A DNA stretch of 64,000 nucleotides, from the NCBI RefSeq assembly GCF_004000945.1, contig NZ_BIMF01000001.1, forward strand, positions 186,001-250,000, read 5' to 3'. Each line of letters opens with the position of its first letter. Positions within the stretch are counted from its first letter, which is position 1. The notes under the pieces were generated by a model. The model saw only the letters and a program-made list of their open reading frames with translations, was not told the DNA's origin and ran no database searches. The stretch is from Paenibacillus lautus NBRC 15380 (GTDB lineage: Bacteria; Bacillota; Bacilli; Paenibacillales; Paenibacillaceae). A program made the translations under genes and the position numbers. Below, in pieces: positions 43,875 to 51,898 of this stretch.

Positions 43875-43987
43875 CATTCATTCGTATAGTAATGAAAAAG
43901 GCACAGCCCAAATAATCCTTCGCATTTTTACATAAAAATGGATGGATTTAGATGTTCTGTACCCTCATTAACGAATACGTATGAATG
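43875..43987 (-). promoter_or_regulatory. Candidate translational attenuator in the erm leader
   Basis: The end of the leader ORF (43965-43987) can pair with 43875-43895, immediately upstream of the erm ribosome binding site. The helix has 17 bp: taatga with tcatta, tcgt with acga, cattcat with atgaatg, separated by a 4-base bulge and a 6-base loop. It captures the first base of the GAGGTG site. Between the arms lies a perfect local hairpin, catttttatgtaaaaatg. A ribosome held on the leader would break the helix. Confidence 0.6.
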
Positions 43988-44000
43988 CGATGCAACACAT
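43968..44000 (-). CDS. Putative erm leader peptide (10 residues)
   Basis: The frame ATG-TGT-TGC-ATC-GCA-TTC-ATA-CGT-ATT-CGT-TAA gives MCCIAFIRIR. GGGAGG lies 11 bases before the ATG, slightly long but strong. The end R-I-R is a plus-X-plus motif, the sequence at which macrolide-bound ribosomes stall; ErmDL stalls at the comparable R-L-R. The stop precedes erm by about 105 bases and the coding bases take part in the attenuator helix. Its translation is inferred. A 16-codon frame starting two bases later is a weaker alternative. Confidence 0.55.
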   Translation of the reverse strand: MCCIAFIRIR

Positions 44001-44040
44001 GTTAGGACAATCCTCCCTTAAATGAAACGGATAAAATAAC

Positions 44041-44075
44041 AACCAGAGTATAACATGGGCGCCTGTCTGGTTCAC
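44041..44075 (-). promoter_or_regulatory. Candidate erm promoter framed by an inverted repeat
   Basis: On the minus strand gtgaac (44070-44075) and tatact (44047-44052) are 17 bases apart, a weak -35 with a good -10, giving a start near 44040 just before the leader peptide. The repeat aaccaga/tctggtt (44041-44047 with 44066-44072) brackets the -10 region and could be an operator. Confidence 0.45.
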
Positions 44076-44208
44076 GGGAGCGTTCTTTTTAAAGGGTTCT
44101 TTACCATCGGTACAAGGGATGGGTATGGTATGTTGAGGAAGATGGAATAAACTGTTCCGAATCCTAACGAATACCCGTAATCTGGCATACTAGAAGGAGC
44201 AAATCGAT

Positions 44209-44637
44209 ATGGAAATCTATTTTACTAATGAAACTGCAGGCTCAAACAGCGCCGATAAAAATTACGTGAGGAACCAAATGATTGCGTATAATCTCAAGCA
44301 CTTCCCAGACGACTTAAAGGGCCGATATCAGGAAGTCAACCTATTGTTGAGAAATGCGGACGGTCAGATATTGGGCGGGATTGTAGGGGAAATATGCTGG
44401 AACTGGCTGGAGATCCACTACTTGTTCGTGGATGAACCATTCCGTCAATTGGGATACGGCGCCAAACTGTTAAATGAGGCGGAAAAAATAGCAAAAGCGA
44501 AACAATGCGAGTTCGTTAAATTGGATACACTGAGCTTCCAAGCCTTGGATTTTTACATCAAGCAGGGGTATGAGGTATATGGCAAGATCGAGAATGCCGG
44601 ACGGCATACGCATTACTACATGAAAAAGGAACTTTAA
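44209..44637 (+). CDS. GNAT-family N-acetyltransferase
   Basis: A 142-residue acetyltransferase. The acetyl-CoA loop is the variant FRQLGYGAKLLNEAE (about residues 76-90), with LFVDEPFR before it and the C-terminal LDTLSFQALDFYIKQGYEVYGKI of the fold. AGAAGGAG precedes the ATG. It resembles the group of GNAT proteins that acetylate small amines or proteins; no substrate can be named. The gene stands alone, divergent from the erm locus with about 200 bases between the leader promoter and its start. Confidence 0.85.
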   Translation: MEIYFTNETAGSNSADKNYVRNQMIAYNLKHFPDDLKGRYQEVNLLLRNADGQILGGIVGEICWNWLEIHYLFVDEPFRQLGYGAKLLNEAEKIAKAKQCEFVKLDTLSFQALDFYIKQGYEVYGKIENAGRHTHYYMKKEL

Positions 44638-44638
44638 A

Positions 44639-44664
44639 AGAAGGCAGTAAAACACCGCCTTCTC
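44639..44664 (+). terminator. Possible terminator after the GNAT gene
   Basis: The 7-bp stem agaaggc with gccttct (44639-44645 with 44657-44663) directly follows the stop. The T-run is poor. Confidence 0.45.
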
Positions 44665-44785
44665 TGCTCTTCCCTATCACCGCCCCAATCGAAACATTCC
44701 GTCCTTTTCGGATGCAAGCTCGGATCGAACCAATTCGTCCACGTCTTCGTTGAGATGGGCTTGATAATTCAAACTAACGAATGGT

Positions 44786-45490
44786 TTAACACCTTACATA
44801 CTTACGTTTGAAACCAAGCTTTCCTCTCTCGACTTCTTTTCTAATATTTTCGGAAGCGTTAAGGAACTTGCTCTTTTTGTCCCGTTTCATTTCTACCGGC
44901 CCTACGGCATTTGCGGTCTCAACCGCCTTATCATGGAGCGGTAAATAGGATACGGCTGCGGTGTACATGAAATTATTCATCGCGGATTTCGTTCGGTCCG
45001 GAGACTCGTGAATGGTCTTTTCCACCAGTTCGAGCATGGCCGAGATTTTGCTTTCCGGGAACTCCCGATCCGGTCTGCTGCCGAGCAGCCAGCAGTAACA
45101 GCTCCACCCCGCCGACATTCTAAGCTCCTCGCCGCTTGCGATCCATTGATCGGCAACTTCCTGCGCAATATCCGCCTCTGCCAAGGTTACGGCAACCACA
45201 TAATCGGACAGCATATAAAAATAGGCCGCATCCATCCAGCGATCAAAATCCGCTGCCGTCATCGCTTTAGGGTCTGCAATGATGCCGGCAAAGTACATGG
45301 CGTCGTAGTTCCCGGTGGCGTAAAGCTGCTCAGCCAGAGGCTGATTGATTTTAATTTTCTTGGCAATCGGCTTCATGGCGCCTGTCGCCACGCCAAAGAG
45401 CGGTTCATGCGCCCCATTGGACAGGTACATTTTCTTGAGCCGTTCCTTGCCAAGTACTTCAAGCTCCGACATAACGGATTCTAGATTCAT
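44786..45490 (-). CDS. DNA alkylation repair protein (AlkD-like HEAT-repeat glycosylase family)
   Basis: A 234-residue all-helical protein of the DNA alkylation repair family. Blocks such as LGKERLKKMYLSNGAHEPLFGVATGAMKPIAKKI at the N-terminus and NFMYTAAVSYLPLHDKAVETANAVGPVEM near the end fit the family. AlkD/AlkC members excise N3- and N7-alkylated purines without base flipping, but this subgroup is divergent and some relatives have lost the catalytic Trp/Asp pair, so enzymatic activity is not assured. GGAAG precedes the ATG by about ten bases. Monocistronic. Confidence 0.75.
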   Translation of the reverse strand: MNLESVMSELEVLGKERLKKMYLSNGAHEPLFGVATGAMKPIAKKIKINQPLAEQLYATGNYDAMYFAGIIADPKAMTAADFDRWMDAAYFYMLSDYVVAVTLAEADIAQEVADQWIASGEELRMSAGWSCYCWLLGSRPDREFPESKISAMLELVEKTIHESPDRTKSAMNNFMYTAAVSYLPLHDKAVETANAVGPVEMKRDKKSKFLNASENIRKEVERGKLGFKRKYVRC

Positions 45491-45637
45491 GGTTCGACAC
45501 TTCCTTCATTGGCTTAGTATATAGCTGCCGGATAATCGGCAGGCCGCACTTCATATGACTTGAGTGTACAATAACAATGACGGCCAAGCCTAGTCTCTCT
45601 TGATGGAAAGTTCCGGATTCTGTTCAAGGTTTTACGC

Positions 45638-45687
45638 AAAAAGCCGGCGATCGCGTCCCGATGAATATCGGGAAGGCAATCGCCGGC
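45638..45687 (-). terminator. Terminator of the L25/Ctc gene
   Basis: Outer gccggcgat/atcgccggc (45643-45651 with 45679-45687) and an inner tcccgat/atcggga hairpin. Five T follow on the minus strand. Confidence 0.9.
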
Positions 45688-45695
45688 AGCAGAAG

Positions 45696-46271
45696 TTACA
45701 TAGCCTCTGGTTGTTCCGACTGGACTTTCGGTGTCACCACCGACACGAGCAGTTCGTTTGCCGAAGAGATCGGCACGACCCCTTCTGGCAGTTTAAGATC
45801 CCCAACATGCAAAGAATTCCCGATCTCCAGTTCGCTGATTTCGACGGGAATGGTGGCGGGAATACGGTCCGGGAAGGACTCAATCTCGATGAACGTGCTT
45901 TGGATTTGGACGACGCCTCCAAGTTTGGCTCCCTTGGCGGTGCCGATGTAATCGAGATTCACTTTCGTGCGTACAACTTCATTTATATTGATGCGTAAAA
46001 AGTCGACATGAATGTATTCACGAGTGATTGGATCACGCTGAACGGACTCCAGCAAAACCGGAATCGGGTCCCGATCGTCAAAACGAAGCTCAAGGATTCC
46101 GCCTTTGCCGTTCCTTGCCCATTTGCCGAACTCTTTGGCGGACAGTTGAATCATCATATTGTCTTCCCCTGTGCCAAATACAATTGCCGGAATTCGTCCC
46201 GAAAGACGGAGCTGCTTCAGTCCGGTTTTGTTCATGGCAGCGCGCGTTTCTGCTCGTAAATTTACTCTCAT
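45696..46271 (-). CDS. 50S ribosomal protein L25 / general stress protein Ctc
   Basis: A 191-residue member of the long L25 (CTC/TL5) family that binds 5S rRNA in the 50S subunit. Residues 1-90 form the 5S-binding domain (LRAETR, then GRIPAIVFGTGEDNMMIQLS and RDPITREYIHVDFLRIN); the rest is the beta-sandwich TL5 domain (GVVQIQSTFIEIESFPDRIPATIPVEIS). The ATG at 46271 follows GAGGAG by about ten bases; the longer frame from 46331 is not supported. In Bacillus the homologue is stress-induced by SigB; I see no SigB promoter here, and Paenibacillus generally lack SigB. Confidence 0.9.
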   Translation of the reverse strand: MRVNLRAETRAAMNKTGLKQLRLSGRIPAIVFGTGEDNMMIQLSAKEFGKWARNGKGGILELRFDDRDPIPVLLESVQRDPITREYIHVDFLRININEVVRTKVNLDYIGTAKGAKLGGVVQIQSTFIEIESFPDRIPATIPVEISELEIGNSLHVGDLKLPEGVVPISSANELLVSVVTPKVQSEQPEAM

Positions 46272-46782
46272 CTCAACAACACTCCTCAGATTATCGTTAT
46301 TTGGGTGCACTCTCCATCGATCGTCCATCATGAACTACGGATTTCTCCCCCCGCAGCGGGGAAATCAGGAGCACCATTGCATCACCTCCAGATAGACATT
46401 TAATGTAAAAAGCTTTTATATATGCGAGAAGGCACCTCGTCCCACGGGGAACGAAATGCCTAATTACTTGCTACCATATCATAGAAAAGGGGTGTTGTCG
46501 ACCGAGTTGTCTAGATCACCTTTCCCGTTGCTCGATCGACCAGTTTGGCTTTATCCATGAAACTTGCACCCTCGATGCCATCTGAACTTTACATCCGAAG
46601 CATCTGAGACTACGCCTTCTTGTTCAAGCTTAATAGTAAAATTGCTTCAATTACTCGTACGTAGGTGGTATTGGCATCTCGATCTGTAACTTGGAGGCAA
46701 TTTCGCTCAAGCCGTGTTACAATTGCTTAAACAATGATATTACAGAAAACCTCCCGTCAGGTAGGTTATTTTGTTTTTATAC
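46272..46782. other. Long intergenic region without a recognised gene
   Basis: This stretch of about 510 bases upstream of ctc holds two hairpins in the likely ctc leader (gattt...aaatc near 46340-46366 and ggcac...atgcc near 46431-46460). A plausible minus-strand promoter with tcgaca and tatggt 17 bases apart lies near 46475-46503. The remaining part, 46504-46782, has only short frames; I see no gene or mobile element in it. Confidence 0.4.
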
Positions 46783-46808
46783 GAAAAAGAGGAGCTTTCC
46801 GCTCCTCT
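46783..46808 (-). terminator. Terminator of the DUF4256 gene
   Basis: The 8-bp stem agaggagc with gctcctct (46788-46795 with 46801-46808) is followed on the minus strand by five T. It lies 68 bases past the stop. Confidence 0.85.
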
Positions 46809-46875
46809 GTGATATTCCCCTCAAAACTTCTCATCTATTTGTCCTTCCGTACACTATCTAAAACCCCTTTAAAAT

Positions 46876-47433
46876 TCAGACCCTTAGCGAGCCACGGAAT
46901 CCCCTCGCAGCATAGTATGATTCCGCTCCATTGTGGTACACAAAGACAGTGTCGTAGCGGCGATCACAGAAGATTGCCCCGCCGAGGTTTCTAATACTGG
47001 CAGGTGTTACCACCCAACTCGATGTTTTCACATCGAAATTTCCAAACTTCTGCAGGTCCCGGTATTGTTCTTCCGATAGAAGCTCAATACCCATGGCGGC
47101 TGCCATTTCAACAGCACTATTCTTCGGTTTATGTTCTTTCCTTGATTCCAGCGCTTCACGGTCGTAACAAATACTTCTGCGGCCTTTTGGACTCTCAACT
47201 GAACAATCATAAAAAATGTATTCGCCCGTCTGGTTGCCATGGCCAATAACATCCGGCTCACCACCAGTTATCTCCATTTCATGAAGTGACCACAGTTTTT
47301 CAGGATTTGCTTCAAGCTTTGCTTGTACGTCAGCCCATTCCATATCTTGATGGCGGTTCATATTTTTCTCAAAACGAGCTTTCAATGTATGGAGCAGCCC
47401 TTCACGTTGTTCTGTTGACAATTCTTTAGCCAA
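46876..47433 (-). CDS. DUF4256 domain protein
   Basis: A 185-residue soluble protein that agrees with DUF4256 along its length: KLWSLHEMEITGGEPDVIG, GEYIFYDCSVESPKGRRSICYDREALESRK and the conserved end NGAESYYAARGFRGSLRV. The family is widespread, found alone in many bacteria, and has no known function; conserved Cys, Asp and Arg residues hint at an enzyme. The start is a TTG at 47433, eight bases after GAGGGGG; no ATG is available nearby. Monocistronic with its own terminator. Confidence 0.88.
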   Translation of the reverse strand: MAKELSTEQREGLLHTLKARFEKNMNRHQDMEWADVQAKLEANPEKLWSLHEMEITGGEPDVIGHGNQTGEYIFYDCSVESPKGRRSICYDREALESRKEHKPKNSAVEMAAAMGIELLSEEQYRDLQKFGNFDVKTSSWVVTPASIRNLGGAIFCDRRYDTVFVYHNGAESYYAARGFRGSLRV

Positions 47434-47509
47434 GTTAGATTCCCCCTCATACCATTATGTGCGATACCCACCACGCCGTATAACTTTGAGCAACACTGTC
47501 ACATCTCAT

Positions 47510-49108
47510 CTATTCTTTCCTCACCAACAAAGTTACCGCCTCCACATGGCTTGTCTGCGGAAACATGTCGACCGGCTGCACCCAATCGAGCTCATAACCG
47601 CCGTCAAGCAGCACCTTGCAATCTTTCGCCAAGGTCGAAGGGTTGCAGGATACGTACACAAACCGCTTCGGTTTGGTGCGGAGCACCGTCTCCAGGAAGC
47701 GTGAGTCCAGGCCGGTACGCGGCGGGTCGGCAATGATGACGTCCGGCTTCATGCCTTCCTTGACCCAGCGCGGCAGCAGTTCCTCTGCCTGGCCGACATG
47801 AAAGCTTGCGTTAGCCCGTCCGTTTCGCTGCGCATTGGCCTTGGCATCCTCGACGGCTTCAGGGATCGTTTCGATTCCGCGCACCTCCTGGGCATAAGGC
47901 GCAAGCCACAGCCCGATCGTGCCGGTTCCGCAGTAGGCGTCGATGACGGTTTCCTTCCCCGTCAATCCGGCTGCCGCCCGGACCGACTCGTACAGCTTGA
48001 CCGTCTGCTGCGGATTCAGCTGGAAGAAGGCTCTTGGCGACAGCGAGAATTGCAGGTCGCTCAGCGATTCCTGCATGCTCTCGGCTCCCCACAGCGAGAT
48101 CGTCCGGTCTCCGAAGATGAGCGAGGTTTTCTTCGGATTGATATTGAGTGAAATCCCGCTCACCTCCGGAATGGTAAGGCGCAGCATGCGAACGAGATCG
48201 TCCTGCCTCGGCAGCTTGCTTCCGGCCGTGACCAGCGTCACCTGAAGTTCCCCGGATTGAAAGCCGTGACGGACCACAATTGTCCGTACGCCGTCCTTGT
48301 TTCCATTCTCTTTGTGAAGCGGAATCCGTAATTCTTCGAGGACGGATTTGACCTTCTCCACGGCTTCATTTACCTTCGGATGCTGAATCGGGCAGCCGCT
48401 AATGTCTACGATCGTATGGCTGTCCGCTTCATAGAGTCCTGCGATTACTTCATGGCCCTTCCGTTTCAGCTGCAGCTGCGCTTTATTCCGGTAATCCCAT
48501 GGGTGCTCCATCCCGAGGATCGGCTTAAACTTCACATCATCACGTCCCGCATACCGGCTGAATGCCTCACGCACAATATCCGTCTTGGCCTGCAGTTGTC
48601 CCTCATAGGAGATATGCTGAATTTGGCAGCCGCCGCAGATGCCGAATACCGGGCAAGGGGGTTCAATCCGGTTAGGCGAACGCTTCTCCACTTCCAGAAG
48701 CTGTGCCTTGATAAATTTAGGCTGAACCTCTTTTACCTCGGCTTTGACCACTTCATTCGTGATCGCTCCGTCAATAAACACCGCCTTACGGCGGTAATAA
48801 CCGACTCCCTCTCCGTTAATCCCAAGCCGTTTGATTGTAACGACAATCATGTCGCCGGCTTGCAGTTCATCCGCGTGCTCACGTCCGGATGTTGGCCTTG
48901 GCCCGCGCACTTCTCGCTTATATTTATCAGACGGTTTCGCCTTAGAATACGATGAAGCCGATAATGGATCCCTGTGCTTCCTATGTTCACGCTTAAAAGC
49001 CGGCTTTGCCCCAGCCTGGCTGGCTGCAGCCCTTTCACCCGGCTTCTTTCCGTATGCAGTTGATTTGTTGTTTTTGGTTCCTTGTCCGGAACGTCGTTGT
49101 TCACTCAT
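47510..49108 (-). CDS. 23S rRNA (uracil-5)-methyltransferase, RlmCD/RumA family
   Basis: A 532-residue SAM-dependent enzyme that makes 5-methyluridine in 23S rRNA (U747 and/or U1939). An N-terminal basic, low-complexity tail of about 75 residues precedes a TRAM domain (MIVVTIKRLGINGEGVGYYRRKAVFIDG). The iron-sulfur cysteines lie in CPVFGICGGCQIQH, SAM motifs in DAYCGTGTIGLW and IADPPRTGLD, and the catalytic Cys in VSCNPSTLAKD. The ATG at 49108 is used; the longer frame from 49201 has no better binding site. The long basic tail is unusual for the family and may aid rRNA binding. Monocistronic. Confidence 0.9.
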   Translation of the reverse strand: MSEQRRSGQGTKNNKSTAYGKKPGERAAASQAGAKPAFKREHRKHRDPLSASSYSKAKPSDKYKREVRGPRPTSGREHADELQAGDMIVVTIKRLGINGEGVGYYRRKAVFIDGAITNEVVKAEVKEVQPKFIKAQLLEVEKRSPNRIEPPCPVFGICGGCQIQHISYEGQLQAKTDIVREAFSRYAGRDDVKFKPILGMEHPWDYRNKAQLQLKRKGHEVIAGLYEADSHTIVDISGCPIQHPKVNEAVEKVKSVLEELRIPLHKENGNKDGVRTIVVRHGFQSGELQVTLVTAGSKLPRQDDLVRMLRLTIPEVSGISLNINPKKTSLIFGDRTISLWGAESMQESLSDLQFSLSPRAFFQLNPQQTVKLYESVRAAAGLTGKETVIDAYCGTGTIGLWLAPYAQEVRGIETIPEAVEDAKANAQRNGRANASFHVGQAEELLPRWVKEGMKPDVIIADPPRTGLDSRFLETVLRTKPKRFVYVSCNPSTLAKDCKVLLDGGYELDWVQPVDMFPQTSHVEAVTLLVRKE

Positions 49109-49339
49109 GCCTTGATTTCTCCATCCTTCATGGTATCGTGTCCAATATACCATGCCGAACCTGCGAATGCTAACGAGCCGTATTCTTTTTCCCGATTTCA
49201 TCGGTGATCCTCTGCTTCCTTGACGTCAATATCTTCGCCGCGTAAAACCGCAAAAAAATATTTTTGCAATTCGGAAACCAGAGGAGATCTTCCAGCGTAT
49301 AATTCCATTATCATACATTCACATATGGAGGTATCTTTT

Positions 49340-50113
49340 ATGTCGTTTTTTAACAAAATGCTAGCCAGTGTAGGAATTGGAGCTGCCCAGATCGATACGC
49401 ATCTCGAAAAATCCTCCTATTATCCGGGTGAGGAAGTACGCGGAATCATTCACATTAAGGGAGGGAACGTAGAACAGACGGTTGACCGCATTTACTTGAA
49501 ACTGATGACGGAATATACCAGGGAAAGCGACGACAAGAAGTACATAGAATCCTATACCCTTGCCAAAATCAATGTCTCCAGCCGCCTCACGTTAAAGCCT
49601 GGTGATCAGCAAGAAATCCCCTTCTCCTTTCCTCTGCCGCTGGAAACACCGCTCACCATTTCGCGGCAGCCGGTATGGATCCATACCGGCCTCGATATCG
49701 ATAATGCCATCGATCCGAAGGACCGTGATTTTATCGACGTTGAACCGAATGCAGGCGCATCCGTTGTCTTTGACGCCGTGGAAGGACTTGGCTTCAGCTT
49801 CAAAATGGCAACATGCGAATATCACCCGAGATTAGGCCAGGGCGTTCCTTTTGTGCAAGAAATCGAATTTTATCCTGGCTCCTCTTATGCCGGCCATATC
49901 AAAGAGCTTGAATTGATCCTCTATCCGGAGCAGGACGGGATTTCGGTTCTGGTCGAAGTCGACCGCAGAGGCAGAGGGGTATCAGGCTGGCTCCAGCGAT
50001 CCCTTGATATGGATGAACAGCACTCCTGGGTTACCCTGGATCAGCAGGATCTGGAGCAAGGTCCATCCCATGTGGCCCAAATTATTGACCGTGTCATCCG
50101 CAGATCGATCTAA
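49340..50113 (+). CDS. spo0M: Sporulation-control protein Spo0M
   Basis: A 257-residue arrestin-like protein that modulates early sporulation at the level of Spo0A activation. The family start MSFFNKMLASVGIGAAQIDTHLEK is present and the protein ends at the usual length (258 residues in Bacillus). Family blocks are YYPGEEVRGIIHIKGG, PFSFPLPLETPLT and ELELILYPE. The ATG at 49340 lies eight to nine bases after GGAGG; the longer frame from 49220 is not supported. It ends at a strong terminator. It fits a spore-forming host. Confidence 0.92.
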   Translation: MSFFNKMLASVGIGAAQIDTHLEKSSYYPGEEVRGIIHIKGGNVEQTVDRIYLKLMTEYTRESDDKKYIESYTLAKINVSSRLTLKPGDQQEIPFSFPLPLETPLTISRQPVWIHTGLDIDNAIDPKDRDFIDVEPNAGASVVFDAVEGLGFSFKMATCEYHPRLGQGVPFVQEIEFYPGSSYAGHIKELELILYPEQDGISVLVEVDRRGRGVSGWLQRSLDMDEQHSWVTLDQQDLEQGPSHVAQIIDRVIRRSI

Positions 50114-50118
50114 TGAAA

Positions 50119-50177
50119 AATGACCCGCAAGGCAGGTCGCTTGATCCCAAGTGACTCTCCTGCGGGTCATTGTTTTT
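50119..50177 (+). terminator. Terminator of spo0M
   Basis: The 11-bp stem aatgacccgca with tgcgggtcatt (50119-50129 with 50161-50171) is followed by gttttta. Confidence 0.88.
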
Positions 50178-50196
50178 AGATAAATGATATGGCTTA

Positions 50197-50871
50197 TCAA
50201 ATAAAATAATGCGGGTACTTCTCGCGTAAAATATCCTGCTCCACAACGACAAGACGCAGATGACGCTCCATCACGTTCATGGCCTGCTCCGCTTGTTTAT
50301 TGACGATCAGCTGATACATTTCCTTATGCTGCGAAATGATATGCTCCCAGTTGGAGTCCTTGGACAGGCGAAGCAGCCGCAGACGATTGAAATGAATGTT
50401 CAGTTGCTGCAGCATCTTCCAGGTCCGTTCTTTGCCCGTACCCTCAAACAGAATTTGATGGAACTCCTCGTCCAGCTCAAACAGCTTATAGAAATTATGG
50501 TTTCCCGCGCATACGTCCTGAAGTGCAATATTGGTTTCCAAACGGAAACGGAACTCTTCGGGGAAAATTTCGCAGGCAAGCGCCACAATTTCCTTCTCGA
50601 TCTTCTCCCTGATAAATCGGCCTTCCTCAACATGCCTGAGATTAATACGGGATACGATTGTCCCGCTTTGCGGAATGATGTCGAGCAGTTCCTCCTCGGC
50701 AAGCTTCATGAACGCTTCCCGTACCGGCGTTCGGCTGACGTTTAATTCATCCGCAATTTCCTTTTCCGAGATTTTCGTACCCGGTTCCAGCTCCAGATGG
50801 AATATCCGGTCTTTCAGCAGCTGATATGAATACTCCCTGGTAGAGCCTTTAATCTTTTGCTCTGTTGACAT
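50197..50871 (-). CDS. GntR-family regulator, FadR subfamily (FCD domain)
   Basis: A 224-residue regulator. Residues 10-75 hold the GntR winged helix (LELEPGTKISEKEIADELNVSRTPVREAFMKLAEEELL); the rest is the all-helical FCD effector domain with its metal-binding Asp and His pattern (ELDEEFHQILFEGTG, HKEMYQLI, MERHLRLV). It follows the Nif3-like gene in the same direction. A 23-bp palindrome of GntR-operator type lies upstream of the sugar ABC operon at 55718, so this protein may control that operon by sensing a sugar acid or a related ligand; that link is inferred. Confidence 0.88.
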   Translation of the reverse strand: MSTEQKIKGSTREYSYQLLKDRIFHLELEPGTKISEKEIADELNVSRTPVREAFMKLAEEELLDIIPQSGTIVSRINLRHVEEGRFIREKIEKEIVALACEIFPEEFRFRLETNIALQDVCAGNHNFYKLFELDEEFHQILFEGTGKERTWKMLQQLNIHFNRLRLLRLSKDSNWEHIISQHKEMYQLIVNKQAEQAMNVMERHLRLVVVEQDILREKYPHYFI

Positions 50872-50991
50872 ATATCGTTACCTCTTTCTCCTATGCTCTA
50901 TGTTCTCTTTGCTTACGGTATAAGCATCGGCTGATATCACCGCTTCATATGCGGATGGCTCTTCCGATCACTGTTGAAGTGATTCCTCACT

Positions 50992-51792
50992 CTATATTAC
51001 CTGAATCAATGGCACGGGCGGTATATAATGTACGGGAATCCTCGGAAAAAGCTTGCGGAGCAGCTCGGCCGTGCAGGTCATGCCGGGCTCCTCGCTGGCG
51101 GCATGGCCAATCAGGAGCATGGACAGGTTCCGGCCTTCGGCCGCTGCATCGCCGATGTATTCGGGCGTCTCCCATTCCGGGCCTTCGCCGGCGATAAGAA
51201 GATCCAGCCGCTCATTCACGCAGAGGGGAATGGCATGCGACCCGCCGCCCCGGTAGCCGACGGCAATGCCGACTCTGGAGCATGTTCCGCTTCGATTCCC
51301 GACATAACGAAGATACGGAAGATTCAGCTTTCTTTTTATATCTTCTGCAATATCCTGAACCGTCATTTCTCCAGGCAGCGCGACTATGGCCGCTGTCGGA
51401 AGGTACTTATCGATATATGGTTCCCAGTCCAGCGCCTGCACCAATCCCTGTGTAATCATATCGGGAACATACCTGTGAGGCGCATCATGAAACCGGTAAA
51501 TCGTCAGATTGCCGGATTCGATCAGGCCTATTTTATCCTGGAATACAGGACTCGCCTGTATTCCTTCCACCCCATCCTCATGATGGCTGTAAAATGCCCC
51601 CTCATGGGTGATCACAAGGTTTGCTCCGGCTTGTATGGCTCTCTGCAAAACCGAATGTGAAGCGGCGAACGTGACAGCAATGCCGTGAACGACGGCATCC
51701 GCGCTTCCGGCTACAACCCTGTCCACCGTGGATTCAAGGCGTCCCGCTGGTTCTGTTAATCGGTTGATTACGTCTTGAACGATCACGCTCAA
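50992..51792 (-). CDS. Nif3-like dinuclear-metal hexameric protein
   Basis: A 266-residue protein of the Nif3/YqfO family. The family motifs are ANLVITHEGAFYSH near residues 58-71 and ILLIGHAASEE-type SMLLIGHAASE near 225-235, which supply metal ligands. It lacks the inserted PII-like domain of long Bacillus homologues. The start is a TTG at 51792, ten bases after AAGGAGG. Its function in any organism is unsettled (nucleotide or metal hydrolase is suggested). Placement between a sugar ABC operon and a GntR gene hints that it acts on a metabolite of that system. Confidence 0.82.
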   Translation of the reverse strand: MSVIVQDVINRLTEPAGRLESTVDRVVAGSADAVVHGIAVTFAASHSVLQRAIQAGANLVITHEGAFYSHHEDGVEGIQASPVFQDKIGLIESGNLTIYRFHDAPHRYVPDMITQGLVQALDWEPYIDKYLPTAAIVALPGEMTVQDIAEDIKRKLNLPYLRYVGNRSGTCSRVGIAVGYRGGGSHAIPLCVNERLDLLIAGEGPEWETPEYIGDAAAEGRNLSMLLIGHAASEEPGMTCTAELLRKLFPRIPVHYIPPVPLIQVI

Positions 51793-51852
51793 TTTAGAAC
51801 AACCTCCTTGTCGTCAACATGGCTGGATCATCGCGACCGTCCGAATCTACAA

Positions 51853-51887
51853 ACAGGCTGCCTTTCCATAAAGAAACGGCAGCCTGT
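51853..51887 (-). terminator. Terminator after the sugar-binding protein gene
   Basis: The 10-bp stem acaggctgcc with ggcagcctgt (51853-51862 with 51878-51887) lies just past the stop of 51899. The T-run is short, so some transcription into the Nif3 and GntR genes is possible. Confidence 0.7.
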
Positions 51888-51898
51888 CGATCCGTTGG

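Noticed and set aside
46504..46782. Remnant of a recombinase or transposase
   Set aside because: One 23-codon stretch (ending DRATGKVI) looked protein-like, but there is no start, no known motif and no terminal inverted repeat.
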